Source of the DNA: a virus
DNA length: 52,532 bases
Reading direction: 5' to 3' (one strand)
IMG/VR virus record: IMGVR_UViG_3300032046_005782
Coordinates: 1 to 52,532 of that record
The notes beneath the pieces are model-generated. The model ran no database searches. It was not told where the DNA came from and saw only the letters and a list, made by a program, of their open reading frames with translations. Shown here piece by piece: positions 39,283 through 48,891 of this stretch; the first letter of the stretch is position 1, and each line of letters starts with the position of its first letter. Made by a program: the position numbers and the translations under genes.

Positions 39283-42200
39283 TGGGTTGGGACTTGCGAG
39301 AGTTGAACGAGGGCGAGTTGGGTAAACTGGTGGCCGATGGCCAGGCATCGCGGGTCGGTCTGGCTGTTCAGCCTGTCAAGGTCATCTTCTCCGGTCGGGT
39401 GGCTGCTCCACTCCCGGCGTCCAATGACCGGGTGGTCCAGATCACTTTCTCTGATGGGCCTGCCTGGGCCAGCATCCTGCCCGATATGACACTGTTCGTG
39501 GGGACAACGGGGACGGGGTCTTATGACGTCGGGATGGTGCGGATCAGGAAGGTGGGGAGTTCCTCGATCCTGTGCGTTTCTGAATGCTCAGACGTGGTTT
39601 GGGCGGTGGGCCAATACCTGACCGTGGTCGAGGACTTTGGGATTTGGGCGCGTCATCTGCGCATCACGGGGACAGATCCGTTCACGGTGTTCATGGACTG
39701 GGACGTGGCTTACAACGACGCTCAACATCTGAACTGTGATCCTGTTCCGGTTCTTGGGCCCCACGTGGTCAAGAAACTGGCGGGGGCTACGGTCCAGGTG
39801 ACCGGCTTCGATGCGGGCGACTCCTGGGTGCGGGGGTCCACCATATTGGGTTATACCTGGCTTGCCCCTGGGTCATCTGCGAGATCGGGTATGGACTCGG
39901 CGACTCCCACCATCACTTACAATGCGGCTGGTTGGTATCGTGTATCCTGCACGGTGGCGGCTTTAAACGGTAAATCCTTCACGGGCTATCGTTACGTGTG
40001 CGTGTACGATGATGCCCATCCCCCCCTGTGGGCGGTCGAGTTGGGTTCCTGCGAGGGCGACTTTGGGCGGGGCGGCTGGTCCTTCCGGGTCACGGTGCAC
40101 GACGATGCTACCCTGGCCGACATCCGAAACCGGGCGCTGGTCATCCTGTTCGCCGAGGACGTGTATGGATCGGTGGAGGGGTCGGTCGGGATCGTCAAGG
40201 ATCGGGAGAACATCCTGGCCATTGGTTGGATCGTCGGTGAATCTATCGTGCACGATCCTGTCCATGGAACGGTGGAGTTTACTGCCGAGGGGCCACACTC
40301 CCTAATCGAGAAGATCGTGGGCTTCCCGTCGGGGGTCAAAGACGTCGGGCCTGCGACTCCGGCTTCCTGGCTGGAGATGCAGAATATGAAGGTCGAGGAT
40401 GCCCTGTGGCACTTCCTCCACTGGCGGTCCACCTGCACTCGGATGATGGATGTGTTCCTGCCTGGCTCAAATATCCCCATCGGCCTGGTCAATTCGGGCC
40501 TGGCGACTCTGTGGCAGCAGATGGGGGAAATCTCGGCTGCTACCATCAAGGCTGCTCCGGTCTGTGACCACCTGGGGCGGCTGTTCATCCAGACCAATAG
40601 CCAGTTGGTTCCGGTGGCGGATCGGGCTGACATACCTATCATCTTGGCTATTCAGCCTAACTACTGGCGGGAGAGCATCCAGATCGAGCGGGTCACGGTC
40701 TCGCCGGTGGGGCGGGTGGATCAGGCAGGAGTGGCCTGGTCGAACGCGACTCAGACGGGCACTCCCCATTTCTCCCTTGCCCCAGGGCATGTCATGAAGC
40801 AATACGGATCGGTGCAGGCTGAAGATCGCCTGGCGCTGACCGGCCAATCGCAGGCTAACCTCCTGGCGGGGCTGATCCTGGGGAATGCCCTTAACCCATA
40901 CCCTTCCATTTTGGTCCGCTTCGCCATGAATCTGCGGGCGCTGGACATCCGCCCCTGGCAGTACGCAACCATTACCCTCGCGGCTGATGACAATCCCAGG
41001 GGGATCGCCTTGACCAATTTCAAGATCATCCCCAGGCGGATCACGCTCTCCTTCCAGGGCGGCGAGGAAGGCGGCGTTGTGCTGGCCGATGTGGACTTCG
41101 AGGGCTACACTACCGAGACGACGTCGTGTGATGGGGATATCCCGGCGACTCCCCCATCGCCTGCTCCCCCACCTGATCCTCCTGCTCCCCCTGCTCCCCC
41201 TGAACCGCCAGGCGTTCCTGCTCCGGATACGATGCTGATCTTCGACCGGATCAACGTCGTGTTGACCGAGGACTTCCAATCCACCAATCCCACCTGGCGT
41301 GATGTGCGGGGCGCGATCGCTGGAGCGATCTGGTCGGTCCATCTGGATTTGTTCGATGGCCAGGGGGCCTGGGCAGTGTCGGGCACTTCAGGCAATTGGG
41401 ACAACGATACCGGTGCAGGTGTCGGGGTTTGGCGGTGTGACGACATCTTCGCTGAGGCTCCGGCCTGGCGATTGATCTTCTCGCAGGCTGATGCCTACGC
41501 TGCGCGGGTGCCGGCCAAGAGTTGCGGGACTTACAGTTTCGGCGATGCCTGGGGGCAGATCCGCAGTCTGGTTCCTATCGGGCCAGGAGAGGCCATCACG
41601 GCTTCAGTCTTTTGGCATGGTCTTGGCTTCGGAGAGACGGGTTCGGTTTCAGGGAGTACGTTTTACAGACTCAGTCCATACTCCGGCTGGTTCGATGCGG
41701 TGTTGAGTAGCGGGGCCAACATCTGCGGGTTCTGCCCTTCGAGCATCTGCCCTTCTCCCCCTGGTGGCGGAGAGCGGTACTGCCATGCTGGTGTTGGGTA
41801 CTGTGCACAAAATATACTTATGAACCAGTACGATCTGCGCGGGTGTCACCAACTTGGGTTTGACGGTCTCGAGATCGTCCCTGGCGGGGTCGAGTTGATT
41901 GTTGATGGGCGGGCGTACTGCTTCGTGAACATCCCTACCTGCCCAGGGCCTGCCTACGGTTGCCCGACAGGGTATACAACGAAGAGATGGACTCCTGCTG
42001 GCCCATTGACGGAGGGTTGGGTACAGACCAGAAATGGTGCGCGTCATGCGGTGAATTATGAGGGACAGTGGCACTCTACCACTGAAGACAGTTCTACCGG
42101 CGCAGGTGGGGCGGGTGCATTGTGGCGAGATCCAGGTATCCTGGTGGATGACGAGATTTTCGATGCTTACTCATTTGTGAACATTACGGCGGGCAACGAT

Positions 42201-42584
42201 GGCCTGTATTGGGTCAAGTACATGGGGGAGGGCGATGAAAAGTGCGGCATAAAGCGGGACGGGGCGTGGTTGGGCGTCGACAGTGACGAACTGTACGGGG
42301 CGTCTGGATGGGGCTACACGCGGGGGCGGATTGGGTACTTGGGCGCTGTTCCCATGGATGGCGGCGATGGGTTGGTCATAGTACGGAAAGACCAACCCCA
42401 TATCGGGCAACCCAACAAGCAGATCGTCTACTGGTGGACTGAGGCGCATGGGATACAGGACAAAACGGGCAACCTGATCAGCGTGGTCACGACGTGGTAT
42501 GGGACGGGGTCTACAGTCGATGGTGGGTGGAATTACAGGGGTGACAACGTCGGGGCATCCTGCCTGGTGGAGTTGCTGCCGTGA
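39282..42584 (+). CDS. Large tail-tip/baseplate protein
   Basis: 1,100 residues, start coupled to the previous stop (TGATG). Residues 1-620 are beta-rich with several small domains (VRIRKVGSSSILCVSECSDV, an Ig-like part GWYRVSCTVAALNGKSFTGY, and VTVHDDATLADIRNRALVIL). A proline hinge (TPPSPAPPPDPPAPPAPPEP) at about 626-650 leads to a C-terminal half rich in Gly, Trp and Cys (CGFCPSSICPSP, CPGPAYGCPTGYTT), probably a disulfide- or metal-tied receptor-contact domain. It corresponds in position to tail-associated proteins of siphophages. No enzymatic motif is clear. Confidence 0.65.
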   Translation: MGWDLRELNEGELGKLVADGQASRVGLAVQPVKVIFSGRVAAPLPASNDRVVQITFSDGPAWASILPDMTLFVGTTGTGSYDVGMVRIRKVGSSSILCVSECSDVVWAVGQYLTVVEDFGIWARHLRITGTDPFTVFMDWDVAYNDAQHLNCDPVPVLGPHVVKKLAGATVQVTGFDAGDSWVRGSTILGYTWLAPGSSARSGMDSATPTITYNAAGWYRVSCTVAALNGKSFTGYRYVCVYDDAHPPLWAVELGSCEGDFGRGGWSFRVTVHDDATLADIRNRALVILFAEDVYGSVEGSVGIVKDRENILAIGWIVGESIVHDPVHGTVEFTAEGPHSLIEKIVGFPSGVKDVGPATPASWLEMQNMKVEDALWHFLHWRSTCTRMMDVFLPGSNIPIGLVNSGLATLWQQMGEISAATIKAAPVCDHLGRLFIQTNSQLVPVADRADIPIILAIQPNYWRESIQIERVTVSPVGRVDQAGVAWSNATQTGTPHFSLAPGHVMKQYGSVQAEDRLALTGQSQANLLAGLILGNALNPYPSILVRFAMNLRALDIRPWQYATITLAADDNPRGIALTNFKIIPRRITLSFQGGEEGGVVLADVDFEGYTTETTSCDGDIPATPPSPAPPPDPPAPPAPPEPPGVPAPDTMLIFDRINVVLTEDFQSTNPTWRDVRGAIAGAIWSVHLDLFDGQGAWAVSGTSGNWDNDTGAGVGVWRCDDIFAEAPAWRLIFSQADAYAARVPAKSCGTYSFGDAWGQIRSLVPIGPGEAITASVFWHGLGFGETGSVSGSTFYRLSPYSGWFDAVLSSGANICGFCPSSICPSPPGGGERYCHAGVGYCAQNILMNQYDLRGCHQLGFDGLEIVPGGVELIVDGRAYCFVNIPTCPGPAYGCPTGYTTKRWTPAGPLTEGWVQTRNGARHAVNYEGQWHSTTEDSSTGAGGAGALWRDPGILVDDEIFDAYSFVNITAGNDGLYWVKYMGEGDEKCGIKRDGAWLGVDSDELYGASGWGYTRGRIGYLGAVPMDGGDGLVIVRKDQPHIGQPNKQIVYWWTEAHGIQDKTGNLISVVTTWYGTGSTVDGGWNYRGDNVGASCLVELLP

Positions 42585-43666
42585 CGAATACACGGGCCAG
42601 TCTGGCGCGAGTGCAGGCGCTGCTCCGCCAAACTCTGCGGGACTATGAGCAGGTACTGCCACAGTTCCCGGCGATCCTGGGCCTGGGGGACGGGACGGTC
42701 CAGGTTACGGACAAACCTGGGTATGTTTGGGTGCGGTTCGGGGCCATCGGTAACGAGGGGGTCTCGATGGTGTGGAACCAGGAGGTCCAGTATCGAGACG
42801 GCCTGGCGATCAAGGTAGGCTATAGGACTGAACAGCCAACGTTATTACAGGTCTTGTGTCAGCGGGAGGTCTACGCGGGGCAGGCGGATGGGTTCATCCC
42901 ACAGGTTGTTCCCCATCACCAAACCCACCAGTGGGAAGATCCGAGTGGGGGGGACGACGTCGTGTACGTGCAGGTGCGCCAGTGGATGGCTTTGCGGGTT
43001 GGCGTGGCTGGTGAATTCTCGGTCTCTGTTCAGCCTGCCATAGTCGGGCGGCAGGGGGTTTGGGTGGCCCTGGAAACTCAAACGATCGATCTGGAGGAGT
43101 ACGTTCCCGTGGGTCTATATGCGCGGTACGTTCTGGTGGCGCTGGACGAGACGGGAGCAGTCTGCGCGGTTCCTGGCTCACTCGTCACTCCACCCGCCGC
43201 TATCACCATTTCAAGTTGTCCCTGGCCTACGTCTACGGATATGATACCCCTGGCGGCTGTACGGATGTACCAGGGTCAGCCAGAAATCTCAGACGTGCCG
43301 GGCAATCGGGACATCTTCGATCTGCGGTGGCCACAGTTGGGTGGCGCAGGCGCCATTCCCCTGCTGGACGCGATCGCGGCAGTGGACTCGGCCATGGAGC
43401 AGATGGATACTTACCTGGTGCGGCGCGCAGACACGGTGCAGAACCAGGCTCAGGCGGGCGGTCTCGACCACGACGTCTACCTGACACAAGATCGCCTCGT
43501 GCAGCAGGGCCAGGCGTTGCGGATGGTTCTGGCTGCCGGTGATCCGGATGTGGAGTTCACCATCATCTGGCTGTTCCAACGACTGGTTGCGCTGGAGCGG
43601 GTCGTGGTGGCCATGGACTCCGCTTTGGATATGGCCATCAGTGGCCATGTGACGGTCAATGCTTAG
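42581..43666 (+). CDS. Tail-tip or fibre-attachment protein
   Basis: 361 residues, GTG start overlapping the previous stop. N-terminal helix (SLARVQALLRQTLRDYEQVL), long beta-rich centre, and C-terminal helices (EQMDTYLVRRADTVQNQAQA, FQRLVALERVVVAMDSALDM). The design suits an adaptor between baseplate and fibre. No family recognised. Confidence 0.55.
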   Translation: MTNTRASLARVQALLRQTLRDYEQVLPQFPAILGLGDGTVQVTDKPGYVWVRFGAIGNEGVSMVWNQEVQYRDGLAIKVGYRTEQPTLLQVLCQREVYAGQADGFIPQVVPHHQTHQWEDPSGGDDVVYVQVRQWMALRVGVAGEFSVSVQPAIVGRQGVWVALETQTIDLEEYVPVGLYARYVLVALDETGAVCAVPGSLVTPPAAITISSCPWPTSTDMIPLAAVRMYQGQPEISDVPGNRDIFDLRWPQLGGAGAIPLLDAIAAVDSAMEQMDTYLVRRADTVQNQAQAGGLDHDVYLTQDRLVQQGQALRMVLAAGDPDVEFTIIWLFQRLVALERVVVAMDSALDMAISGHVTVNA

Positions 43667-43680
43667 TTAGGAGGTTTGGC

Positions 43681-44058
43681 ATGGGTTGGCAGAATACTGC
43701 AAAGGATTGGTCGGGTGTCAATGTCGCAGACCTATGTGATGCGGACGGATACAAACTCATCCGCATCGTGAAGGCGAGTGGCCACACAGCGGTCCAGGTG
43801 ACCGGCGATGCGCAGATCAAGGCATCTGCCGGGGTTCTGTATGGCCTGGTGATTGCGGGCGCAGGTGTCACGGCTGGTAACACGGTGGCCATCAAGGACG
43901 GCGGGGCAGGGGGGACGGTCAAACTGACTTACGTGTTCGGGGCTGCAAACGAAACGAAGCAGTTGGTGTTCGACTTCCCCATTACCTTCTCGACCGACAT
44001 CTACTGCGATGTCACGCTCTCCGGTGGGTCCGCCTACGTGACCGGCGTCTACGACTAG
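43681..44058 (+). CDS. Small tail/fibre accessory protein
   Basis: 125 residues; MGWQNTAKDWSGVNVADLCD, then a barrel-like part ASGHTAVQVTGDAQIKASAG and YVFGAANETKQLVFDFPITF. TAGTTAGGAGGTTTGGC precedes the ATG. Small barrel domains like this occur as fibre or capsid decoration subunits. Not identified. Confidence 0.55.
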   Translation: MGWQNTAKDWSGVNVADLCDADGYKLIRIVKASGHTAVQVTGDAQIKASAGVLYGLVIAGAGVTAGNTVAIKDGGAGGTVKLTYVFGAANETKQLVFDFPITFSTDIYCDVTLSGGSAYVTGVYD

Positions 44059-44068
44059 GGGAGAGGCC

Positions 44069-46159
44069 ATGATTACCATCCACCCAAGGTCTTACTACAT
44101 CGGGACGTCTGTGGAGCGGGCGGCGCTGACTCTGCCTGCGGATGCCCTGGGGGCGCATTTCCTCGACACAGACTTGGGGAGCGAGTTCTTTTGGGATGGG
44201 ACGGCCTGGGTCGAGCATGGCGGTGGAGGCGGCGCTTCCACCTTCCTCGACTTACTCGATACCCCTGGGTCGTATGCTGACGCTGGCCTTTTCCTGGCCA
44301 GGGTCAATTCGGCTGAGGATGCTCTCGAATTCTCCACAGACCTGCCCGACCACATCCACTCCGTTGACGAAGGACAGGGCGGCGTGCTGGATCATGCAGG
44401 GCTGGACGGCCTGGGTGACCACGACCATCCCCTGTACATTCCCATCACGGGGGTCTCGCGGCTGCGCGCGGGTGTGGTGACCGTGTACGCAGATCCGGAT
44501 GATGCCTTCGCGGCTGCGGACACATCGGGTGACGTCATTCTTGTTCCCCCTGGGACGTGGGTATTGTCCAGTGGCCACTCGCTGGCGGCTGGTGTGTCCC
44601 TGTTTGGGTTGGGGCCTGCCGAGGCATGCATCCTATCAGCCAATCTGTCAGGCGAGAGTTACGTGATTGATCTTGCCACTGGCGCCGGCGTTATCCAGAA
44701 TGTCAAGATCGTGGCGACTATGACTCGGAACAACAACGGCATCCTGACAGGGCTGTCTTTAGGTCCAGGGACCACTGCGCGCAACGTCATTTCTGTCGTT
44801 ACGGCTTCCGGGTCAACCTATACGATCTATGGTGCAGGGATTTGCACAAACGGCAATGTGTGGGTGATTGGCTGCAAGGCATATCTCTACATCAGCGGGT
44901 CTACCATCGATGGATACGCATACTACCACTTTGGTGGGTACATCTTCCATTCCTACGGGTACGCGGAGAAGACCAGTGGCGCCAGCACGGTGGTGGCTGG
45001 TTTGTACATGATCACGTCAACCACAGCCTACACGTTTGAATCGACTTTCGAGGCGGGAGGGTCGATTGGCTCGCGGTACGGCATCCATGCGGCCTATGGC
45101 ACAAATTACGTGTTCGTGTGCTTCGCGAGCGGGGCTACTTACGATCTGAACATCCTGAATCCTGCCACTCTGGTCATCTATAATCTAAAGTACAACACCC
45201 TGAACAATGCCGGTACTCTCAGCCAATATGGCGGTGACCGGGCGGGCACCAACAGGGCGGATACCATTTCGGGGCTTTGGACGTTCGACCGTGGGGCGGC
45301 GACTGCTCCCTTCGCCATCGCGCGGGCGGATGCTCCTACGGTGACCAACCTGGATGCGGACAAGTTGGATACTTACGAGGCGAGCGCCTTCCCCAGGAAG
45401 GCAGAGAATGCTACCATCGCAGGGGCGTGGACGTTCAGTGACGATGTCTACCTGGCGGCGTTCCAGGACGTGTTGCCCGATGGCGAGGTGTTGGGCGCTG
45501 GCGTGTTCAAACGGCTATGTAACTACCTGGGCATGGCATCCTATGACGACCACTTCCGGTCAGGGGTCATCCCAACAGGCTATACCTGGGACACAGGGAC
45601 GCTGTTCGTTGGGACTCCGGCGACTCTCAACTATGCATGGGGGGGGTCGTGGCTTGGGGTCGCTCACAGTGGGGCTGGTAAGGGATTTCTGCGCAGGGCC
45701 ATCACTAATGCGGCAGCATCCTGGCAGTTAAAGGGCCTGCGTGGGCGGTTCCGTGTTGGGTCAAGTGGGCGGTTTGGATTCCGGTTCGATAATGGGTCAG
45801 ATGTAGCGAATGATGAGCGGTTTGTCGAGTTGTATACGGATGGGACTGCCAACAATGCTACCCTGACGCTGAACTTCCGGTACAAGAATGCTGCAGGTTC
45901 CCCATCGGTTGTGACGTCGGCGATCTTGATACCGGCGACACAGTATCTGACCTTTTATCTGTACTGTTACCATTCCGGGGGAGTATATTCCGGGTACGGC
46001 TACGTGATAGGTGAAGAGGGGGCGCTTGTCAATGTGTCTGGCTTCGTCATCAACATTTCTGCTTGGGCTCCGTGTGCGGGCCGAGGGGGGATCATGTTCG
46101 AGACGATTGGCGCGTCGAACTATATGTTTTGTGATTGGTTCATTAACACCTTTACTTAG
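44069..46159 (+). CDS. Tail fibre/spike with beta-helix
   Basis: 696 residues, last of the late genes. N-terminal Gly/His-rich region (HDHP-type repeats near ILDHAGLDGLGDHDHPL), then a right-handed beta-helix like pectate lyases (ILVPPGTWVLSSGHSLAAGV, SLFGLGPAEACILSANLSGE, GVIQNVKIVATMTRNNNGIL) at about 135-380, followed by a repeat similar to phage fibre linkers (TISGLWTFDRG and TIAGAWTFSDDVYL) and a C-terminal jelly-roll-like domain. Probable receptor-binding fibre; a glycan-cleaving activity is possible but unproven. The stop overlaps the convergent gene by eight bases. Confidence 0.75.
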   Translation: MITIHPRSYYIGTSVERAALTLPADALGAHFLDTDLGSEFFWDGTAWVEHGGGGGASTFLDLLDTPGSYADAGLFLARVNSAEDALEFSTDLPDHIHSVDEGQGGVLDHAGLDGLGDHDHPLYIPITGVSRLRAGVVTVYADPDDAFAAADTSGDVILVPPGTWVLSSGHSLAAGVSLFGLGPAEACILSANLSGESYVIDLATGAGVIQNVKIVATMTRNNNGILTGLSLGPGTTARNVISVVTASGSTYTIYGAGICTNGNVWVIGCKAYLYISGSTIDGYAYYHFGGYIFHSYGYAEKTSGASTVVAGLYMITSTTAYTFESTFEAGGSIGSRYGIHAAYGTNYVFVCFASGATYDLNILNPATLVIYNLKYNTLNNAGTLSQYGGDRAGTNRADTISGLWTFDRGAATAPFAIARADAPTVTNLDADKLDTYEASAFPRKAENATIAGAWTFSDDVYLAAFQDVLPDGEVLGAGVFKRLCNYLGMASYDDHFRSGVIPTGYTWDTGTLFVGTPATLNYAWGGSWLGVAHSGAGKGFLRRAITNAAASWQLKGLRGRFRVGSSGRFGFRFDNGSDVANDERFVELYTDGTANNATLTLNFRYKNAAGSPSVVTSAILIPATQYLTFYLYCYHSGGVYSGYGYVIGEEGALVNVSGFVINISAWAPCAGRGGIMFETIGASNYMFCDWFINTFT

Positions 46160-46409
46160 CGGGGCCCGGGTCGTCTAGTCCAGGCATGAGCAGTTGACCG
46201 GTGAGGGTCGTCCGCTGATCAGGCGGGAGGGCATCCTGCCGATCGGTGGCCACTCGCAGGTTGGCCTGGTAGGCCAGGCGGAGGGCGGCGATCTGACGTC
46301 GGTGCGCTTCCTGCACTCGTTCATCCACTGGCCTGGCCTGCCATCCTTCTGCCGTCATTTCGTCGGCGATCTGCATCTGCAGATCGAGCATGTTGATTGG
46401 TTGTGTCAT
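46152..46409 (-). CDS. Small helical protein at the end of the replication operon
   Basis: 85 residues from MTQPINMLDLQMQIADEMTA. Helical, with RVQEAHRRQIAALRLAYQAN. Start overlaps the previous stop (ATGA) and GGAGCCAGAAGA precedes it. Its end overlaps the fibre gene stop, so the two operons meet tail to tail with no terminator between. Unknown. Confidence 0.55.
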   Translation of the reverse strand: MTQPINMLDLQMQIADEMTAEGWQARPVDERVQEAHRRQIAALRLAYQANLRVATDRQDALPPDQRTTLTGQLLMPGLDDPGPAK

Positions 46410-46654
46410 TCTTCTGGCTCCACGGTCGGGCGAGGGTCGTGTTCCCCCCTGACTTGCTGCTGGTTCAGCCAGACGGCTATCTCGATGGCGGCAGGGGTCT
46501 CGAAGATCAGCCTGCCTACGTAGAAGCAGGGGGACGGGTTCCACTCCCTGACTTGCCAGGTTCCGTCGAGAAAGTAGACGATCTTGGTATCGTCGGGGAG
46601 CAGCAGGGATTGGCCTGCGTAGAGAAACAGGTTACGGATTCCGATGCTGATCAT
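46406..46654 (-). CDS. Small unknown early protein
   Basis: 82 residues: MISIGIRNLFLYAGQSLLLP, DDTKIVYFLDGTWQVREWNP, then helical EIAVWLNQQQVRGEHDPRPT. The start overlaps the preceding stop as ATGA; GGAGGAAGCAGCAGC lies upstream. No family recognised. Confidence 0.55.
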   Translation of the reverse strand: MISIGIRNLFLYAGQSLLLPDDTKIVYFLDGTWQVREWNPSPCFYVGRLIFETPAAIEIAVWLNQQQVRGEHDPRPTVEPEE

Positions 46655-46941
46655 GCTGCTGCTTCCTCCTTCAGGTGTTCGACCGGTGGGTCACCTTCCG
46701 GTGGTGTGTAGTCCAGGGGGAGCAGGACCACGGCGTTATAGGGCACTCGCGCAATCTGATGACGATATCGCCTGCGGCAGTGTGGACATATACGAACCGC
46801 ATCGAGGTTCAGTCCACGGTAGATTGACGTTACGTGCATGATTTCCCCTTGCTCAAAGATCGCTCCCCCATTAGTTTCCATCTGATACAGCAGGAGGACA
46901 TAGCGTCCTACCCAGTCACGCTTCAGTTTCAGGTTCGGCAT
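46651..46941 (-). CDS. Small protein with a zinc-like CPHC site
   Basis: 96 residues. ICPHCRRRYRHQIARVPYNA suggests a Cys-x2-Cys half site with histidine. The N-terminal half is beta-rich (WVGRYVLLLYQMETNGGAIF). Starts inside the end of the replication gene with GGAGCAGAAA before ATG. Unknown; nucleic-acid binding is possible. Confidence 0.55.
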   Translation of the reverse strand: MPNLKLKRDWVGRYVLLLYQMETNGGAIFEQGEIMHVTSIYRGLNLDAVRICPHCRRRYRHQIARVPYNAVVLLPLDYTPPEGDPPVEHLKEEAAA

Positions 46942-48301
46942 TTTCTGCTCCTTCCTCTAGGGCAAATGCGAGATCCAGGCGTTCGGCCTGGAGTACTCGG
47001 CAGGTGGTTCGTAGAATCAGGCTATTCATGCGATGCTGGAGCCAGTCTAGGGTCTGCGCGTTGTTGGCGATGACCGTCACGATGCCATCGTTGCGGGTGG
47101 CGGTTGTGTCTTTCAGCCAGGTATCAAAGGCGAGTTCCGTGGTCTGGAGCCGCAGTTGGGCCAGGATATCGGCCCACCATTCCGGCCTGGTGTCTGGTGC
47201 CGGCGCGCGGGCGGGGCCTGTACGGAATTGCTGGCCATAGGTCTGTGGGGCGTGGGCGGTCGCTTTCCCCTTCGTGGCCTGGCGTTCCTGCTGGCGTTCT
47301 TCCTCCTGGAGGGACTCCAGGGTGATGCTCCCTTCCCGAACGGCCGTCAGGAGCATGCCATACTCGTTGGCCCAGTTCTTGTAGAAGGCGTTACACTGGC
47401 CCTTCCAGCCATTGCGGAGGGTCCAGGCTTGCCAGGCGAGGCGGGCCTGGTCGGGCGATGCGCTTCCCCATCGCTCGATTATCTCGTGCACGTGGGTGAC
47501 GAGGTTCTGGCGTTCTTTAGGGGGTAGCGTCTCGATGCCGGGGATGCCGTTAAAGCGGCAGATGCCATCGACCACAATCTCGGCGCTGCTGCTTGCTCCC
47601 CCTGCTTGCACGGGGTCGGCCCAGTTCCCCTTACCATTACCATCCTGACTTACCAATGGGACTGATGCCTGCCGGGGTCCGAGGTACTGCTCCAGCAGGG
47701 CTTCACCCTCGACCGGTGCCGGTGCGAGATCGCTCCAGGGTTTGGGGACGTCGTCATACTCTCCGGCCTGCAGGCGGGCCAGGACGTCAGGGGGTAGTTC
47801 GACCGCGAAACCGGCCAGGGCCTGCTCCATTACCTGGTCGCGGAGGCGGCTGCGGAGGTAGCGGTCGAGCGGGTCGAGGTCGGGCAGTTCGGCTTTCATG
47901 TAGACGTCGATGGCTTCCTGGAGGGTCTGGTGTACGCGGACGCAGTTGTGCAGGAGGCTGTTCAGATCATATACCAGGGAGCAGACTCTCCCCTTGCGAA
48001 ACTTGCGGCTTGTGAACAGCAGTCCCTTCTCGCGCAGGTTCCGGGCATACCGCTTCTGGCTTGCTTCGCCTGCCATGCAGTGGAGGCTGGAGCGCTTTGG
48101 AAACGGGGACTCCGATGACCATTTGTAGGCCAGCAGATGGATCACCCACATCATTGCGCGATCCTCCACTCCCAGGAGGGTGTAGTTGTCCAGGACGATC
48201 CGGGGGATGGGGACAACCCCTTCGCTGATGGCGGGGCTGCCAAAGCGGACTTCAAACGAGTATTGCCCTGCGTCAGTTGGGAGGGGCAGTTGGATGTCCA
48301 T
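46916..48301 (-). CDS. Replication initiator: winged helix plus DnaA domain-I-like C terminus
   Basis: 461 residues. N-terminal part (about 30-120) has the winged-helix look of phage O/replisome-organiser proteins: LLGVEDRAMMWVIHLLAYKW, FPKRSSLHCMAGEASQKRYA, RNLREKGLLFTSRKF. A Gln/Pro-rich middle and a helical segment follow. The end (about 375-450) reads WWADILAQLRLQTTELAFDT, WLKDTTATRNDGIVTVIANN, AQTLDWLQHRMNSLI, matching DnaA domain I, which loads the replicative helicase. In DnaA that domain is N-terminal; here it is at the C end. Role inferred: bind the phage origin and recruit host DnaB. The window has no phage helicase or polymerase. Confidence 0.75.
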   Translation of the reverse strand: MDIQLPLPTDAGQYSFEVRFGSPAISEGVVPIPRIVLDNYTLLGVEDRAMMWVIHLLAYKWSSESPFPKRSSLHCMAGEASQKRYARNLREKGLLFTSRKFRKGRVCSLVYDLNSLLHNCVRVHQTLQEAIDVYMKAELPDLDPLDRYLRSRLRDQVMEQALAGFAVELPPDVLARLQAGEYDDVPKPWSDLAPAPVEGEALLEQYLGPRQASVPLVSQDGNGKGNWADPVQAGGASSSAEIVVDGICRFNGIPGIETLPPKERQNLVTHVHEIIERWGSASPDQARLAWQAWTLRNGWKGQCNAFYKNWANEYGMLLTAVREGSITLESLQEEERQQERQATKGKATAHAPQTYGQQFRTGPARAPAPDTRPEWWADILAQLRLQTTELAFDTWLKDTTATRNDGIVTVIANNAQTLDWLQHRMNSLILRTTCRVLQAERLDLAFALEEGAENAEPETEA

Positions 48302-48596
48302 CTTCCAGCATCTTCCTCAGTATCCAGGCTACCAGGCGGGCCAGTCTACCCTCGCGCATCACCAGGTAGGCGGGACGGCCTGGGTGGCGGGCGAGCACAC
48401 GGACGTTCATTCCACGTAGCATGACCAGGTGGCCGATCTGGAGGACTTCATCCGGGCGGTGGGTCGCATACGCCATTGCTGCTTCCGGTAGCATGGCGAT
48501 GATGCCGGTTCCGTTCCACTTGTAGGATTTATACCCTGCAGTCGGGTAGTCCCTGACGTGGATCGTGGTCGGCTGCTGTACGTTGGTTGCTTCCAT
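48273..48596 (-). CDS. Small unknown early protein
   Basis: 107 residues from MEATNVQQPTTIHVRDYPTA. Beta-rich centre (GTGIIAMLPEAAMAYATHRP, LVMLRGMNVRVLARHPGRPA) and a basic helical end (RLARLVAWILRKMLEDGHPT). AAGGAGCAAG precedes the ATG. It overlaps the initiator start. No family recognised. Confidence 0.6.
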   Translation of the reverse strand: MEATNVQQPTTIHVRDYPTAGYKSYKWNGTGIIAMLPEAAMAYATHRPDEVLQIGHLVMLRGMNVRVLARHPGRPAYLVMREGRLARLVAWILRKMLEDGHPTAPPN

Positions 48597-48621
48597 CTTG
48601 CTCCTTGTTTTAGGGTGCATC

Positions 48622-48655
48622 GATGGGCCACAGACCGCAGGGTCTGTGGCCCATC
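48622..48655 (-). repeat. Strong intergenic hairpin in the replication operon
   Basis: GATGGGCCACAGACC (48622-48636) and GGTCTGTGGCCCATC (48641-48655), 15 perfect pairs with a four-base loop, just after the DUF2997 gene on the minus strand. No U tract, so probably RNA processing or partial attenuation. It resembles the large array hairpins in length and place. Confidence 0.75.
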
Positions 48656-48668
48656 CCCCAGGAGGAGT

Positions 48669-48887
48669 TCAGGCTTGCACAGTGGTGCTGGCCTGGACTT
48701 CTTCTTCCACAGTGGCGTAATGGTCACCCGTCTTGAGGTCGGTGACGACTTCGCCCAGGTTCCTCAGCCACTTCGTGAGATCGCGGCAGGCGGGGCCTGT
48801 AACCCCTTCGACCAGGGTGGTCATGTGGCCTGGTCGGGCGGGGTCAAACTTGATCTTGATTGTGTGTGACATCGTGGGTGTGTTCAT
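48669..48887 (-). CDS. DUF2997-like protein
   Basis: 72 residues: IKIKFDPARPGHMTTLVEGV, then TGPACRDLTKWLRNLGEVV. The strand pair followed by GPAC-x-L-T is the look of DUF2997, a small family usually next to DUF1257. GGAGTGACCAG precedes the ATG at 48887. The partner gene lies directly upstream. The function of the pair is unknown; in bacteria they often accompany an AAA ATPase, absent here. Confidence 0.65.
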   Translation of the reverse strand: MNTPTMSHTIKIKFDPARPGHMTTLVEGVTGPACRDLTKWLRNLGEVVTDLKTGDHYATVEEEVQASTTVQA

Positions 48888-48891
48888 CTGG

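Noticed and set aside
48622-48655. Rho-independent terminator
   Set aside because: A perfect 15-bp stem but no following U tract, and essential-looking replication genes lie downstream in the same unit.
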